Shown: piece after piece, positions 1 to 13,255 of the stretch | Position numbering within the stretch: the stretch's first letter is position 1 | Layout: each line of letters opens with the position of its first letter | Assembly: GCA_910589415.1 (NCBI GenBank) | Contig: OU342639.1 | Span: 10,920,268 to 10,984,267, forward strand | DNA from: Malachius bipustulatus | Taxonomy: Eukaryota; Arthropoda; Insecta; Coleoptera; Melyridae | Reading direction: 5' to 3' | DNA length: 64,000 bases | Notes under the pieces: model-generated | What the model was told of the DNA's origin: nothing | Database searches by the model: none | Seen by the model: only the letters and a program-made list of their open reading frames with translations | Translations under genes and position numbers: made by a program

Positions 1-604
1 AATGGAAATTTTCATATAATATTCTCAAAAAATTCGGCTTTCCAAAAATCCAGACTGCATTTCTGTCACCCTCAATGTAGGGTGGGAAAAATTATAATTT
101 TGAGAAGTTTACTCGTATACCTGGCTGACTTATGTCAATATTCATCCCCCTCTAACAACCCTTGTGTGACATGTGCGTTGATGCAAATTTTTGCATAAAG
201 TTCTTCAAAAGTTCTCCTTTCCTAATAACTAGAATGCATTTTTGTCACCCTTACAGAGGGATGGGGAAAAATATAAGTGTGGACAATTTACCTCGTATTA
301 CCTGACGGATTTATATCAATACTCATCCCCCTCTAACAACCCTTGTGTGTTATTTACATTGATGCAAATTTTTGCATTAAGTTCTTCAAAAGTTCTCCTT
401 CCCAAATCTCTAGAATGCACTTTTGTCACCCTTAAAGAGGGGTAGGGAAATTATAATTTTGAGAATTTCTCTCGTATACCTGGCGGATTTATATCAATAT
501 TCATTCCCCTCTAACAACCCTTATGCGACATGTTAGTCAATGGAAATTTTCATATAATATTCTCAAAAAATTCGGCTTTCCAAAAATCCAGACTGCATTT
601 CTGT

Positions 605-622
605 CACCCTCAATGTAGGGTG
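605..622. repeat. Conserved satellite dyad CACCCT-N6-AGGGTG (example, monomer A)
   Basis: Six-base arms around a 6-base spacer, at monomer positions 76-93. Across A and D monomers the spacer varies (CAATGT, CAATTT, CAATTA, CCATTT) while both arms usually stay intact. B monomers keep CACCC/GGGTG with an 8-base spacer (784-801). C monomers keep only ACCC/GGGT. It could bind a dimeric protein or form a small stem; either role is inference. Confidence 0.7.
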
Positions 623-899
623 GGAAAAATTACAATTTTGAGAAGTTTACTCGTATACCTGGCTGACTTATGTCAATATTCATCCCCCTCTAACAACCCT
701 TGTGTGTCATGTGCGTTGATGCAAATTTTTGCATAAAGTTCTTCAAAAGTTCTCCTTTCCAAATAACTAGAATGCACTTTTGTCACCCTTACAGAGGGGT
801 GGGGAAAAATATAAGTGTGGACAATTTACCTCGTATTACCTGACGGATTTATATCAATACTCATCCCCCTCTAACAACCCTTGTGTGTTATTTACATTG

Positions 900-915
900 A
901 TGCAAATTTTTGCAT
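900..915. repeat. Palindrome ATGCAAA-TT-TTTGCAT (example, monomer C)
   Basis: Seven-base arms around TT at the start of most C monomers and, with changes, many B monomers (709 region: GATGCAAATTTTTGCATAAAG). It contains ATGCAAAT, the octamer bound by POU-domain proteins in animals. Binding here is not shown. Many copies are broken by GATGAAAATT or GATACAAATT, so conservation is partial. Confidence 0.65.
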
Positions 916-1067
916 TAAGTTCTTCAAAAGTTCTCCTTCCCAAATCTCTAGAATGCACTTTTGTCACCCTTAAAGAGGGGTAGGGAAATTATAATTTTGA
1001 GAATTTCTCTCGTATACCTGGCGGATTTATATCAATATTCATTCCCCTCTAACAACCCTTATGCGAC

Positions 1068-1784
1068 ATGTTAGTCAATGGAAATTTTCATATAATATTC
1101 TCAAAAAATTCGGCTTTCCAAAAATCCAGACTGCATTTCTGTCACCCTCCATTTAGGGTGGGAAAAATTATAATTTTGAGAAGTTTACTCGTATACCTGG
1201 CTGACTTATATCAATATTCATCCCCCTCTAACAACCCTTGTGTGCTATGTGCGTTGACGCAAATTCTTGCTTAAAGTCCTCCAAAAGTCCCTCTTTCCAA
1301 AAATCCAGACTGCACTTCTGTCACCCTCAATTTAGGGTGGAAAACATTATAATTTTGAGAAGTTTACTCGTATACCTGGCTGACTTATATCAATATTCAT
1401 CCCCCTCTAGCAACCCTTGTGTGGCATGTGCGTTGATACAAATTTTTGCATAAAGATCTTTAAAAATTTTTCTTTCCAAATAACTAGAATGCACTTTTGT
1501 CACCCTTATAGAGGGGTGGGGAAAAATATAAGTGTGGACAATTTACCTCGTATTACCTGACGGATTTATATCAATACTCATCCCCCTCTAACAACCCTTG
1601 TGTGTTATTTACATTGATGCAAATTTTTGCATCAAGTTCTTCAAAAGTTCTCCTTCCCAAATCTTTAGAATGCACTTTTGTCACCCTTAAAGAGGGGTAG
1701 GGAAATTATAATTTTGAGAATTTCTCTCGTATACCTGGCGGATTTATATCAAGATTCATTCCCCTCTAACAACCCTTATGTGAC
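1068..1784 (+). repeat. Reference 4-monomer unit A-D-B-C (717 bp)
   Basis: A at 1,068, D at 1,247, B at 1,426, C at 1,605, next A at 1,785. D looks like a recombinant monomer. Its first ~50 bp resemble B (GTGCGTTGA-GCAAATT). From CCAAAAATCCAGACTGCA onward it follows A, including the CACCCTCAATTTAGGGTG dyad and the GAGAAGTTTACTCG block. The same four-monomer order recurs at 2,323, 5,549, 8,417, 9,672, 13,794, 15,049, 20,068, 25,087, 27,955, 29,210, 35,484, 36,915 and other positions. Confidence 0.92.
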
Positions 1785-3039
1785 ATGTTAGTCAATGGAA
1801 ATTTTCATATAATATTCTCAAAAAATTCGGCTTTCCAAAAATACAGACTGCAATTCTGTCACCCTCAATGTAGGGTGGGAAAAATTATAATTTTGAGAAG
1901 TTTACTCGTATACCTGGCTGACTTATGTCAATATTCATCCCCCTCTAACAACCCTTGTGTGTCATGTGCGTTGATGCAAATTTTTGCATAAAGTTCTTCA
2001 AAAGTTCTCCTTTCCAAATAACTAGAATGCACTTTTGTCACCCTTACAGAGGGGTGGGGAAAAATATAAGTGTGGACAATTTACCTCGTATTACCTGACG
2101 GATTTATATCAATACTCATCCCCCTCTAACAACCCTTGTGTGTTATTTACATTGATGCAAATTTTTGCATTAAGTTCTTCAAAAGTTCTCCTTCCCAAAT
2201 CTCTAGAATGCACATTTGTCACCCTTAAAGAGGGGTAGGGAAATTATAATTTTGAGAATTTCTCTCGTATACCTGGCGGATTTATATCAAAATTCATTCC
2301 CCTCTAACAACCCTTATGCGACATGTTAGTCAATGGAAATTTTCATATAATATTCTCAAAAAATTCGGCTTTCCAAAAATCCAGACTGCATTTCTGTCAC
2401 CCTCAATGTAGGGTGGGAAAAATTATAATTTTGAGAAGTTTACTCGTATACCTGGCTGACTTATATCAATATTCATCCCCCTCTAACAACCCTTGTGTGC
2501 TATGTGCGTTGACGCAAATTCTTGCATAAAGTCCTCCAAAAGTCCCTCTTTCCAAAAATCCAGACTGCACTTCTGTCACCCTCAATTTAGGGTGGAAAAA
2601 ATTATAATTTTGAGAAGTTTACTCGTATACCTGGCTGACTTATATCAATATTCATCCCCCTCTAACAACCCTTGTGTGGCATGTGCGTTGATACAAATTT
2701 TTGCATAAAGATCTTCAAAAATTCTCCTTTCCAAATAACTAGAATGCACTTTTGTCACCCTTATAGAGGGGTGGGGAAAAATATAAGTGTGGACAATTTA
2801 CCTCGTATTACCTGACGGATTTATATCAATACTCATCCCCCTCTAACAACCCTTGTGTGTTATTTACATTGATGCAAATGTTTGCATCAAGTTCTTCAAA
2901 AGTTCTCCTTCCCAAATCTCTAGAATGCGCTTTTGTCACCCTTAAAGAGGGGTAGGGAAATTTTAATTTTGAGAATTTCTCTCGTATACCTGGCGGATTT
3001 ATATCAACATTCATTCCCCTCTAACAACCCTTATGTGAC

Positions 3040-5189
3040 ATGTTAGTCAATGGAAATTTTAATTAAATATTCTCAAAAAATTCGGCTTTTCAAAAATCCA
3101 GACTGCACTTCTGTCACCCTCAATTAAGGGTGGGAAAAATTATAATTTTGAGAAGTTTACTCGTATACCTGGCTGACTTATGTCAATATTCATCCCCCTC
3201 TAACAACCTTTGTGTGGCATGTGCGTTGATGCAAATTTTTGCATAAAGTTCTTCAAAAGTTCTCCTTCCCAAATCTCTAGAATGCACTTTTGTCACACTT
3301 AAAGAGGGGTAGGGAAATTATAATTTTGAGAATTTCTCTCGTATACCTGGCTGACTTATGTCAATATTCATCCCCCTCTAACAACCTTTGTGTGACATGT
3401 GCGTTGATGAAAATTTTTGCATAAAGTTCTTCAAAAGTTCTCCTTTCCAAATAACTAGAATGCACTTTTGTCACCCTTATAGAGGGGTGGGGAAAAATAT
3501 AAGTGTGGACAATTTACCTCGTATTACCTGACGGATTTATATCAATACTCATCCCCCTCTAACAACCCTTGTGTGTTATTTAAATTGATGAAAATTTTTG
3601 CATCAAGTTCTTCAAAAGTTCTCCTTCCCAAATCTCTAGAATGCACTTTTGTCACTCTTAAAGAGGGGTAGGGAAATTTTAATTTTGAGAATTTCTCTCG
3701 TATACCTGGCGGATTTATATCAACATTCATTCCCCTCTAACAACCCTTATGTGACATGTTAGTCAATGGAAATTTTAATTAAATATTCTCAAAAAATTCG
3801 GCTTTTCAAAAATCCAGACTGCACTTCTGTCACCCTCAATTAAGGGTGGGAAAAATTATAATTTTGAGAAGTTTACTCGTATACCTGGCTGACTTATATC
3901 AATATTCATCCCCCTCTAACAACCCTTGTGTGACATGTGCGTTGATGAAAATTTTTGCATAAAGTTCTTCAAAAGTTCTCCTTTCCAAACAACTAGAATG
4001 CACTTTTGTCACTCTTATAGAGGGGTGGGGAAAAATATAAGTGTGGACAATTTACCTCGTATTACCTGACGGATTTATATCAATACTCATCCCCCTCTAA
4101 CAACCCTTGTGTGTTATTTAAATTGATGCAAATTTTTGCATCAAGTTCTTCAAAAGTTCTCCTTCCCAAATCTCTAGAATGCACTTTTGTCACTCTTAAA
4201 GAGGGGTAGGGAAATTTTAATTTTGAGAATTTCTCTCGTATACCTGGCGGATTTATATCAACATTCATTCCCCTCTAACAACCCTTATGTGACATGTTAG
4301 TCAATGGAAAATTTAATTAAATATTCTCAAAAAATTCGGCTTTTCAAAAATCCAGACTGCACTTCTGTCACCCTCAATTAAGGGTGGGAAAAATTATAAT
4401 TTTGAGAAGTTTACTCGTATACCTGGCTGACTTATATCAATATTCATCCCCCTCTAACAACCCTTGTGTGACATGTGCGTTGATGAAAATTTTTGCATAA
4501 AGTTCTTCAAAAGTTCTCCTTTCCAAATAACTAGAATGCATTTTTGTCACCCTTACAGAGGGGTGGGGAAAAATATAAGTGTGGACAATTTACCTCGTTA
4601 TACCTGACGGATTTATATCAATACTCATCCCCCTCTAACAACCCTTGTGTGTTATTTACATTGATGCAAATTTTTGCATCAAGTTCTTCAAAAGTTCTCC
4701 TTCCCAAATCTCTAGAATGCACTTTTGTCGCCCTTAAAGAGGGGTAGGGAAATTATAATTTTGAGAATTTCTCTCGTATACCTGGCGGATTTATATCAAC
4801 ATTCATTCCCCTCTAACAACCCTTATGTGACATGTTAGTCAATGGAAATTTTCATATAATATTCTCAAAAAATTCGGCTTTCCAAAAATCCAGACTGCAT
4901 TTCTGTCACCCTCAATGTAGGGTGGGAAAAATTATAATTTTGAGAAGTTTACTCGTATACCTGGCTGACTTATATCAATATTCATCCCCCTCTAACAACC
5001 CTTATGTGACATGTTAGTCAATGGAAATTTTCATATAATATTCTCAAAAAATTCGGCTTTCCAAAAATCCAGACTGCATTTCTGTCACCCTCAATGTAGG
5101 GTGGGAAAAATTATAATTTTGAGAAGTTTACTCGTATACCTGGCTGACTTATATCAATATTCATCCCCCTCTAACAACCCTTGTGTGAC
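3040..5189 (+). repeat. Satellite sub-block, ABC-type units with A-A doublet
   Basis: Monomer order is A(3,040), chimera(3,219), B, C, A(3,757), B, C, A(4,295), B, C, A(4,832), A(5,011). Several A monomers here have the TTTTAATTAAATATT variant in place of TTTTCATATAATATT, and the dyad form CACCCTCAATTAAGGGTG. This block is repeated at 15,766-17,915, and its last 1.3-1.4 kb again near 33,540-34,945. Confidence 0.85.
3219..3397 (+). repeat. Chimeric B/C/A monomer (marker monomer)
   Basis: This monomer starts as B (ATGTGCGTTGATGCAAATTT), switches to C in the middle (CTCCTTCCCAAATCTCTAG, GAGGGGTAGGG, GAGAATTTCTCTCG) and ends as A (TGGCTGACTTATGTC). It also carries the private change GTCACACTT. 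The same chimera with the same private change sits at about 15,945 and 20,964, so it tracks the large block duplications. Confidence 0.85.
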
Positions 5190-8100
5190 ATGTGCGTTGA
5201 TGAAAATTTTTGCGTAAAGTTCTTCAAAAGTTCTCCTTTCCAAATAACTAGAATGCACTTTTGTCACTCTTATAGAGGGGTGGGGAAAAATATAAGTGTG
5301 GACAATTTACCTCGTATTACCTGACGGATTTATATCAATACTCATCCCCCTCTAACAACCCTTGTGTGTTATTTACATTGATGCAAATTTTTGCATTAAG
5401 TTCTTCAAAAGTTCTCCTTCCCAAATCTCTAGAATGCACTTTTGTCACCCTTAAAGAGGGGTAGGGAAATTATAATTTTGAGAATTTCTCTCGTATACCT
5501 GGCGGATTTATATCAATATTCATTCCCCTCTAACAACCCTTATGCGGCATGTTAGTCAATGGAAATTTTCATATAATATTCTCAAAAAATTCGGCTTTCC
5601 AAAAATCCAGACTGCATTTCTGTCACCCTCAATGTAGGGTGGGAAAAATTATAATTTTGAGAAGTTTACTCGTATACCTGGCTGACTTATATCAATATTC
5701 ATCCCCCTCTAACAACCCTTGTGTGCTACGTGCGTTGACGCAAATTCTTGCATAAAGTCCTCCAAAAGTCCCTCTTTCCAAAGATCCAGACTGCACTTCT
5801 GTCACCCTCAATTTAGGGTGGAAAAAATTATAATTTTGCGAAGTTTACTCGTATACCTGGCTGACTTATATCAATATTCATCCCCCTCTAACAACCCTTG
5901 TGTGACATGTGCGTTGATGAAAATTTTTGCATAAAGTTCTTCAAAAATTCTCCTTTCCAAATAACTAGAATGCACTTTTGTCGCCCTTATAGAGGGGTGG
6001 GGAAAAATATAAGTGTGGACAATTTACCTCGTATTACCTGACGGATTTATATCAATACTCATCCCCCTCTAACAACCCTTGTGTGTTATTTACATTGATG
6101 CAAATTTTTGCATTAAGTTCTTCAAAAGTTCTCCTTCCCAAATCTCTAGAATGCACTTTTGTCACCCTTAAAGAGGGGTAGGGAAATTATAATTTTGAGA
6201 ATTTCTCTCGTATACCTGGCGGATTTATATCAACATTCATTCCCCTCTAACAACCCTTATGTGACATGTTAGTCAATGGAAATTTTCATATAATATTCTC
6301 AAAAAATTCGGCTTTCCAAAAATCCAGACTGCATTTCTGTCACCCTCAATGTAGGGTGGGAAAAATTATAATTTTGAGAAGTTTACTCGTATACCTGGCT
6401 GACTTATATCAATATTCATCCCCCTCTAACAACCCTTATGTGACATGTTAGTCAATGGAAATTTTCATATAATATTCTCAAAAAATACGGCTTTCCAAAA
6501 ATCCAGACTGCATTTCTGTCACCCTCAATGTAGGGTGGGAAAAATTATAATTTTGAGAAGTTTACTCGTATACCTGGCTGACTTATATCAATATTCATCC
6601 CCCTCTAACAACCCTTATGTGACATGTTAGTCAATGGAAATTTTCATATAATATTCTCAAAAAATTCGGCTTTCCAAAAATCCAGACTGCATTTCTGTCA
6701 CCCTCAATTTAGGGTGGGAAAAATTATAATTTTGAGAAGTTTACTCGTATACCTGGCTGACTTATATCAATATTCATCCCCCTCTAATAACCCTTGTGTG
6801 GCATGTGCGTTGATACAAATTTTTGCATAAAGATCTTCAAAAATTCTCCTTTCCAAATAACTAGAATGCACTTTTGTCACCCTTATAGAGGGGTGGGGAA
6901 AAATATAAGTGTGGACAATTTACCTCGTATTACCTGACGGATTTATATCAATACTCATCCCCCTCTAACAACCCTTGTGTGTTATTTACTTTGATGCAAA
7001 TTTTTGCATTAAGTTCTTCAAAAGTTCTCCTTCCCAAATCTCTAGAATGCACTTTTGTCACCCTTAAAGAGGGGTAGGGAAATTATAATTTTGAGAATTT
7101 CTCTCGTATACCTGGCGGATTTATATCAACATTCATTCCCCTCTAACAACCCTTATGTGACATGTTAGTCGATGGAAATTTTAATTAAATATTCTCAAAA
7201 AATTCGGCTTTTCAAAAATCCAGACTGCACTTCTGTCACCCTCAATTAAGGGTGGGAAAAATTATAATTTTGAGAAGTTTACTCGTATACCTGGCTGACT
7301 TATATCAATATTCATCCCCCTCTAACAACCCTTGTGTGACATGTGCGTTGATGAAAATTTTTGCATAAAGTTCTTCAAAAGTTCTCCTTTCCAAATAACT
7401 AGAATGCATTTTTGTCACCCTTACAGAGGGGTGGGGAAAAATATAAGTGTGGACAATTTACCTCGTTATACCTGACGGATTTATATCAATACTCATCCCC
7501 CTCTAACAACCCTTGTGTGTTATTTACATTGATGCAAATTTTTGCATCAAGTTCTTCAAAAGTTCTCCTTCCCAAATCTCTAGAATGCACTTTTGTCGCC
7601 CTTAAAGAGGGGTAGGGAAATTATAATTTTGAGAATTTCTCTCGTATACCTGGCGGATTTATATCAACATTCATTCCCCTCTAACAACTCTTATGTGACA
7701 TGTTAGTCAATGGAAATTTTCATATAATATTCTCAAAAAATTCGGCTTTCCAAAAATCCAGACTGCATTTCTGTCAACCTCAATTTAGGGTGGGAAAAAT
7801 TATAATTTTGAGAATTTCTCTCGTATACCTGGCGGATTTATATCAACATTCATTCCCCTCTAACAACCCTTATGTGACATGTTAGTCAATGGAAATTTTA
7901 ATTAAATATTCTCAAAAAATTCGGCTTTCCAAAAATCCAGACTGCATTTCTGTCACCCTCAATGTAGGGTGGGAAAAATTATAATTTTGAGAAGTTTACT
8001 CGTATACCTGGCTGACTTATGTCAATATTCATCCCCCTCTAACAACCCTTGTGTGACATGTGCGTTGATGCAAATTTTTGCATAAAGTTCTTCAAAAGTT

Positions 8101-11100
8101 CTCCTTTCCTAATAACTAGAATGCATTTTTGTCACCCTTACAGAGGGATGGGGAAAAATATAAGTGTGGACAATTTACCTCGTATTACCTGACGGATTTA
8201 TATCAATACTCATCCCCCTCTAACAACCCTTGTGTGTTATTTACATTGATGCAAATTTTTGCATTAAGTTCTTCAAAAGTTCTCCTTCCCAAATCTCTAG
8301 AATGCACTTTTGTCACCCTTAAAGAGGGGTAGGGAAATTATAATTTTGAGAATTTCTCTCGTATACCTGGCGGATTTATATCAATATTCATTCCCCTCTA
8401 ACAACCCTTATGCGACATGTTAGTCAATGGAAATTTTCATATAATATTCTCAAAAAATTCGGCTTTCCAAAAATCCAGACTGCATTTCTGTCACCCTCAA
8501 TTTAGGGTGGGAAAAATTATAATTTTGAGAAGTTTACTCGTATACCTGGCTGACTTATATCAATATTCATCCCCCTCTAACAACCCTTGTGTGCTATGTG
8601 CGTTGACGCAAATTCTTGCTTAAAGTCCTCCAAAAGTCCCTCTTTCCAAAAATCCAGACTGCACTTCTGTCACCCTCAATTTAGGGTGGAAAAAATTATA
8701 ATTTTGAGAAGTTTACTCGTATACCTGGCTGACTTATATCAATATTCATCCCCCTCTAACAACCCTTGTGTGGCATGTGCGTTGATACAAATTTTTGCAT
8801 AAAGATCTTCAAAAATTTTTCTTTCCAAATAACTAGAATGCACTTTTGTCACCCTTATAGAGGGGTGGGGAAAAATATAAGTGTGGACAATTTACCTCGT
8901 ATTACCTGACGGATTTATATCAATACTCATCCCCCTCTAACAACCCTTGTGTGTTATTTACATTGATGCAAATTTTTGCATCAAGTTCTTCAAAAGTTCT
9001 CCTTCCCAAATCTTTAGAATGCACTTTTGTCACCCTTAAAGTGGGGTAGGGAAATTATAATTTTGAGAATTTCTCTCGTATACCTGGCGGATTTATATCA
9101 ATATTCATTCCCCTCTAACAACCCTTATGCGACATGTTAGTCAATGGAAATTTTCATATAATATTCTCAAAAAATTCGGCTTTCCAAAAATCCAGACTGC
9201 ATTTCTGTCACCCTCAATGTAGGGTGGGAAAAATTATAATTTTGAGAAGTTTACTCGTATACCTGGCTGACTTATATCAATATTCATCCCCCTCTAACAA
9301 CCCTTGTGTGACATGTGCGTTGATGAAAATTTTTGCGTAAAGTTCTTCAAAAGTTCTCCTTTCCAAATAACTAGAATGCACTTTTGTCACCCTTATAGAG
9401 GGGTGGGGAAAAATATAAGTGTGGACAATTTACCTCGTATTACCTGACGGATTTATATCAATACTCATCCCCCTCTAACAACCCTTGTGTGTTATTTACA
9501 TTGATGCAAATTTTTGCATTAAGTTCTTCAAAAGTTCTCCTTCCCAAATCTCTAGAATGCACTTTTGTCACCCTTAAAGAGGGGTAGGGAAATTATAATT
9601 TTGAGAATTTCTCTCGTATACCTGGCGGATTTATATCAATATTCATTCCCCTCTAACAACCCTTATGCGGCATGTTAGTCAATGGAAATTTTCATATAAT
9701 ATTCTCAAAAAATTCGGCTTTCCAAAAATCCAGACTGCATTTCTGTCACCCTCAATGTAGGGTGGGAAAAATTATAATTTTGAGAAGTTTACTCGTATAC
9801 CTGGCTGACTTATATCAATATTCATCCCCCTCTAACAACCCTTGTGTGCTATGTGCGTTGACGCAAATTCTTGCATAAAGTCCTCCAAAAGTCCCTCTTT
9901 CCAAAGATCCAGACTGCACTTCTGTCACCCTCAATTTAGGGTGGAAAAAATTATAATTTTGCGAAGTTTACTCGTATACCTGGCTGACTTATATCAATAT
10001 TCATCCCCCTCTAACAACCCTTGTGTGACATGTGCGTTGATGAAAATTTTTGCATAAAGTTCTTCAAAAATTCTCCTTTCCAAATAACTAGAATGCACTT
10101 TTGTCGCCCTTATAGAGGGGTGGGGAAAAATATAAGTGTGGACAATTTACCTCGTATTACCTGACGGATTTATATCAATACTCATCCCCCTCTAACAACC
10201 CTTGTGTGTTATTTACATTGATGCAAATTTTTGCATCAAGTTCTTCAAAAGTTCTCCTTCCCAAATCTCTAGAATGCACTTTTGTCGCCCTTAAAGAGGG
10301 GTAGGGAAATTATAATTTTGAGAATTTCTCTCGTATACCTGGCGGATTTATATCAACATTCATTCCCCTCTAACAACCCTTATGTGACATGTTAGTCAAT
10401 GGAAATTTTCATATAATATTCTCAAAAAATTCGGCTTTCCAAAAATCCAGACTGCATTTCTGTCACCCTCAATGTAGGGTGGGAAAAATTATAATTTTGA
10501 GAAGTTTACTCGTATACCTGGCTGACTTATATCAATATTCATCCCCCTCTAACAACCCTTATGTGACATGTTAGTCAATGGAAATTTTCATATAATATTC
10601 TCGAAAAATTCGGCTTTCCAAAAATCCAGACTGCATTTCTGTCACCCTCAATTTAGGGTGGGAAAAATTATAATTTTGAGAAGTTTACTCGTATACCTGG
10701 CTGACTTATATCAATATTCATCCCCCTCTAATAACCCTTGTGTGGCATGTGCGTTGATACAAATTTTTGCATAAAGATCTTCAAAAATTCTCCTTTCCAA
10801 ATAACTAGAATGCACTTTTGTCACCCTTATAGAGGGGTGGGGAAAAATATAAGTGTGGACAATTTACCTCGTATTACCTGACGGATTTATATCAATACTC
10901 ATCCCCCTCTAACAACCCTTGTGTGTTATTTACTTTGATGCAAATTTTTGCATTAAGTTCTTCAAAAGTTCTCCTTCCCAAATCTCTAGAATGCACTTTT
11001 GTCACCCTTAAAGAGGGGTAGGGAAATTATAATTTTGAGAATTTCTCTCGTATACCTGGCGGATTTATATCAACATTCATTCCCCTCTAACAACCCTTAT

Positions 11101-12980
11101 GTGACATGTTAGTCAATGGAAATTTTTATATAATATTCTCAAAAAATTCGGCTTTCCAAAAATCCAGACTGCATTTCTGTCACCCTCAATTTAGGGTGGG
11201 AAAAATTATAATTTTGAGAAGTTTACTCGTATACCTGGCTGACTTATATCAATATTCATCCCCCTCTAATAACCCTTGTGTGGCATGTGCGTTGATACAA
11301 ATTTTTGCATAAAGTTCTTCAAAAGTTCTCCTTTCCAAATAACTAGAATGCACTTTTGTCACCCTTATAGAGGGGTGGGGAAAAATATAAGTGTGGACAA
11401 TTTACCTCGTATTACCTGACGGATTTATATCAATACTCATCCCCCTCTAACAACCCTTGTGTGTTATTTAAATTGATGAAAATTTTTGCATCAAGTTCTT
11501 CAAAAGTTTTCCTTCCCAAATCTCTAGAATGCACTTTTGTCACTCTTAAAGAGGGGTAGGGAAATTTTAATTTTGAGAATTTCTCTCGTATACCTGGCGG
11601 ATTTATATCAACATTCATTCCCCTCTAACAACCCTTATGTGACATGTTAGTCAATGGAAATTTTAATTAAATATTCTCAAAAAATTCGGCTTTTCAAAAA
11701 TCCAGACTGCACTTCTGTCACCCTCAATTAAGGGTGAAAAATTATAATTTTGAGAAGTTTACTCGTATACCTGGCTGACTTATATCAATATTCATCCCCC
11801 TCTAACAACCCTTGTGTGACATGTGCGTTGATGAAAATTTTTGCATAAAGTTCTTCAAAAGTTCTCCTTTCCAAACAACTAGAATGCACTTTTGTGACCC
11901 TTATAGAGGGGTGGGGAAAAATATAAGTGTGGACAATTTACCTCGTATTACCTGACGGATTTATATCAATACTCATCCCCCTCTAACAACCCTTGTGTGT
12001 TATTTAAATTGATGCAAATTTTTGCATCAAGTTCTTCAAAAGTTCTCCTTCCCAAATCTCTAGAATGCACTTTTGTCACCCTTAAAGAGGGGTAGGGAAA
12101 TTATAATTTTGAGAATTTCTCTCGTATACCTGGCGGATTTATATCAACATTCATTCCCCTCTAACAACCCTTATGTGACATGTTAGTCAATGGAAATTTT
12201 CATTAAATATTCTCAAAAAATTCGGCTTTTCAAAAATCCAGACTGCACTTCTGTCACCCTCAATTAAGGGTGGGAAAAATTATAATTTTGAGAAGTTTAC
12301 TCGTATACCTGGCTGACTTATATCAATATTCATCCCCCTCTAACAACCCTTGTGTGACATGTGCGTTGATGAAAATTTTTGCATAAAGTTCTTCAAAAGT
12401 TCTCCTTTCCAAATAACTAGAATGCATTTTTGTCACCCTTACAGAGGGGTGGGGAAAAATATAAGTGTGGACAATTTACCTCGTTATACCTGACGGATTT
12501 ATATCAATACTCATCCCCCTCTAACAACCCTTGTGTGTTATTTACATTGATGCAAATTTTTGCATCAAGTTCTTCAAAAGTTCTCCTTCCCAAATCTCTA
12601 GAATGCACTTTTGTCACCCTTAAAGAGGGGTAGGGAAATTATAATTTTGAGAATTTCTCTCGTATACCTGGCGGATTTATATCAAAATTCATTCCCCTCT
12701 AACAACCCTTGTGTGCTATGTGCGTTGACGCAAATTCTTGCTTAAAGTCCTCCAAAAGTCCCTCTTTCCAAAAATCCAGACTGCACTTCTGTCACCCTCA
12801 ATTTAGGGTGGAAAAAATTATAATTTTGAGAAGTTTACTCGTATACCTGGCTGACTTATATCAATATTCATCCCCCTCTAACAACCCTTGGGTGGCATGT
12901 GCGTTGATACAAATTTTTGCATAAAGATCTTCAAAAATTTTTCTTTCCAAATAACTAGAATGCACTTTTGTCACCCTTAT
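5011..12980 (+). repeat. ~8-kb satellite block, source or copy of 24,549-32,510
   Basis: All landmarks in this block recur 19,538 bp downstream (109 monomers): A starts 5,549/25,087, 6,266/25,804, 7,700/27,238, 9,134/28,672, 11,106/30,644 and D starts 12,718/32,256. Private features are shared, such as three A monomers in a row (6,266, 6,445, 6,624) and the A/C chimera at 7,700. Correspondence ends near 12,980, where this copy reads CTCGTTATACC and the other CTCGTATTACC. Boundaries are approximate because crossovers lie inside near-identical sequence. Confidence 0.85.
7700..7878 (+). repeat. A/C chimeric monomer
   Basis: The first half is type A, with the dyad weakened by the change GTCAACCTCAATTTAGGG. 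The second half is type C (GAGAATTTCTCTCG, GGCGGATTTATATCAAC). An identical chimera lies at 27,238. It shows an exchange breakpoint inside the monomer, in the AATTATAATTTTGAGAA stretch shared by A and C. Confidence 0.8.
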
Positions 12981-13255
12981 AGAGGGGTGGGGAAAAATAT
13001 AAGTGTGGACAATTTACCTCGTTATACCTGACGGATTTATATCAATACTCATCCCCCTCTAACAACCCTTGTGTGTTATTTACATTGATGCAAATTTTTG
13101 CATCAAGTTCTTCAAAAGTTCTCCTTCCCAAATCTCTAGAATGCACTTTTGTCACCCTTAAAGAGGGGTAGGGAAATTATAATTTTGAGAATTTCTCTCG
13201 TATACCTGGCGGATTTATATCAAAATTCATTCCCCTCTAACAACCCTTGTGTGCT

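Larger units (their letters stand above)
530..1067 (+). repeat. Reference 3-monomer higher-order unit A-B-C (538 bp)
   Basis: A clean example of the basic unit: A at 530, B at 709, C at 888, next A at 1,068 (179+179+180 bp). A carries the dyad CACCCT-N6-AGGGTG. B carries the GAGGGGTGGGGAAAA run and GTGGACAATTTACCTCG. C carries the ATGCAAATTTTTGCAT palindrome and GAGAATTTCTCTCG. The 538-bp spacing recurs throughout the array and dominates at 38-46 kb. Confidence 0.95.
530..3039 (+). repeat. Two tandem 7-monomer units (A-B-C-A-D-B-C, 1,255 bp each)
   Basis: Unit 1 spans 530-1,784 and unit 2 spans 1,785-3,039. Both have the same monomer order, and matching landmarks lie exactly 1,255 bp apart (709/1,964, 1,068/2,323, 1,247/2,502). 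Unit 2 differs by point changes, such as ATACAGACTGCAATTCTG in its first A monomer. Those changes act as markers for later duplications of this block. Confidence 0.9.

Noticed and set aside
577..595. Possible CENP-B box (TTCGGCTTTCC in A monomers)
   Set aside because: Only the TTCG start fits; the required downstream CGGG core is absent.
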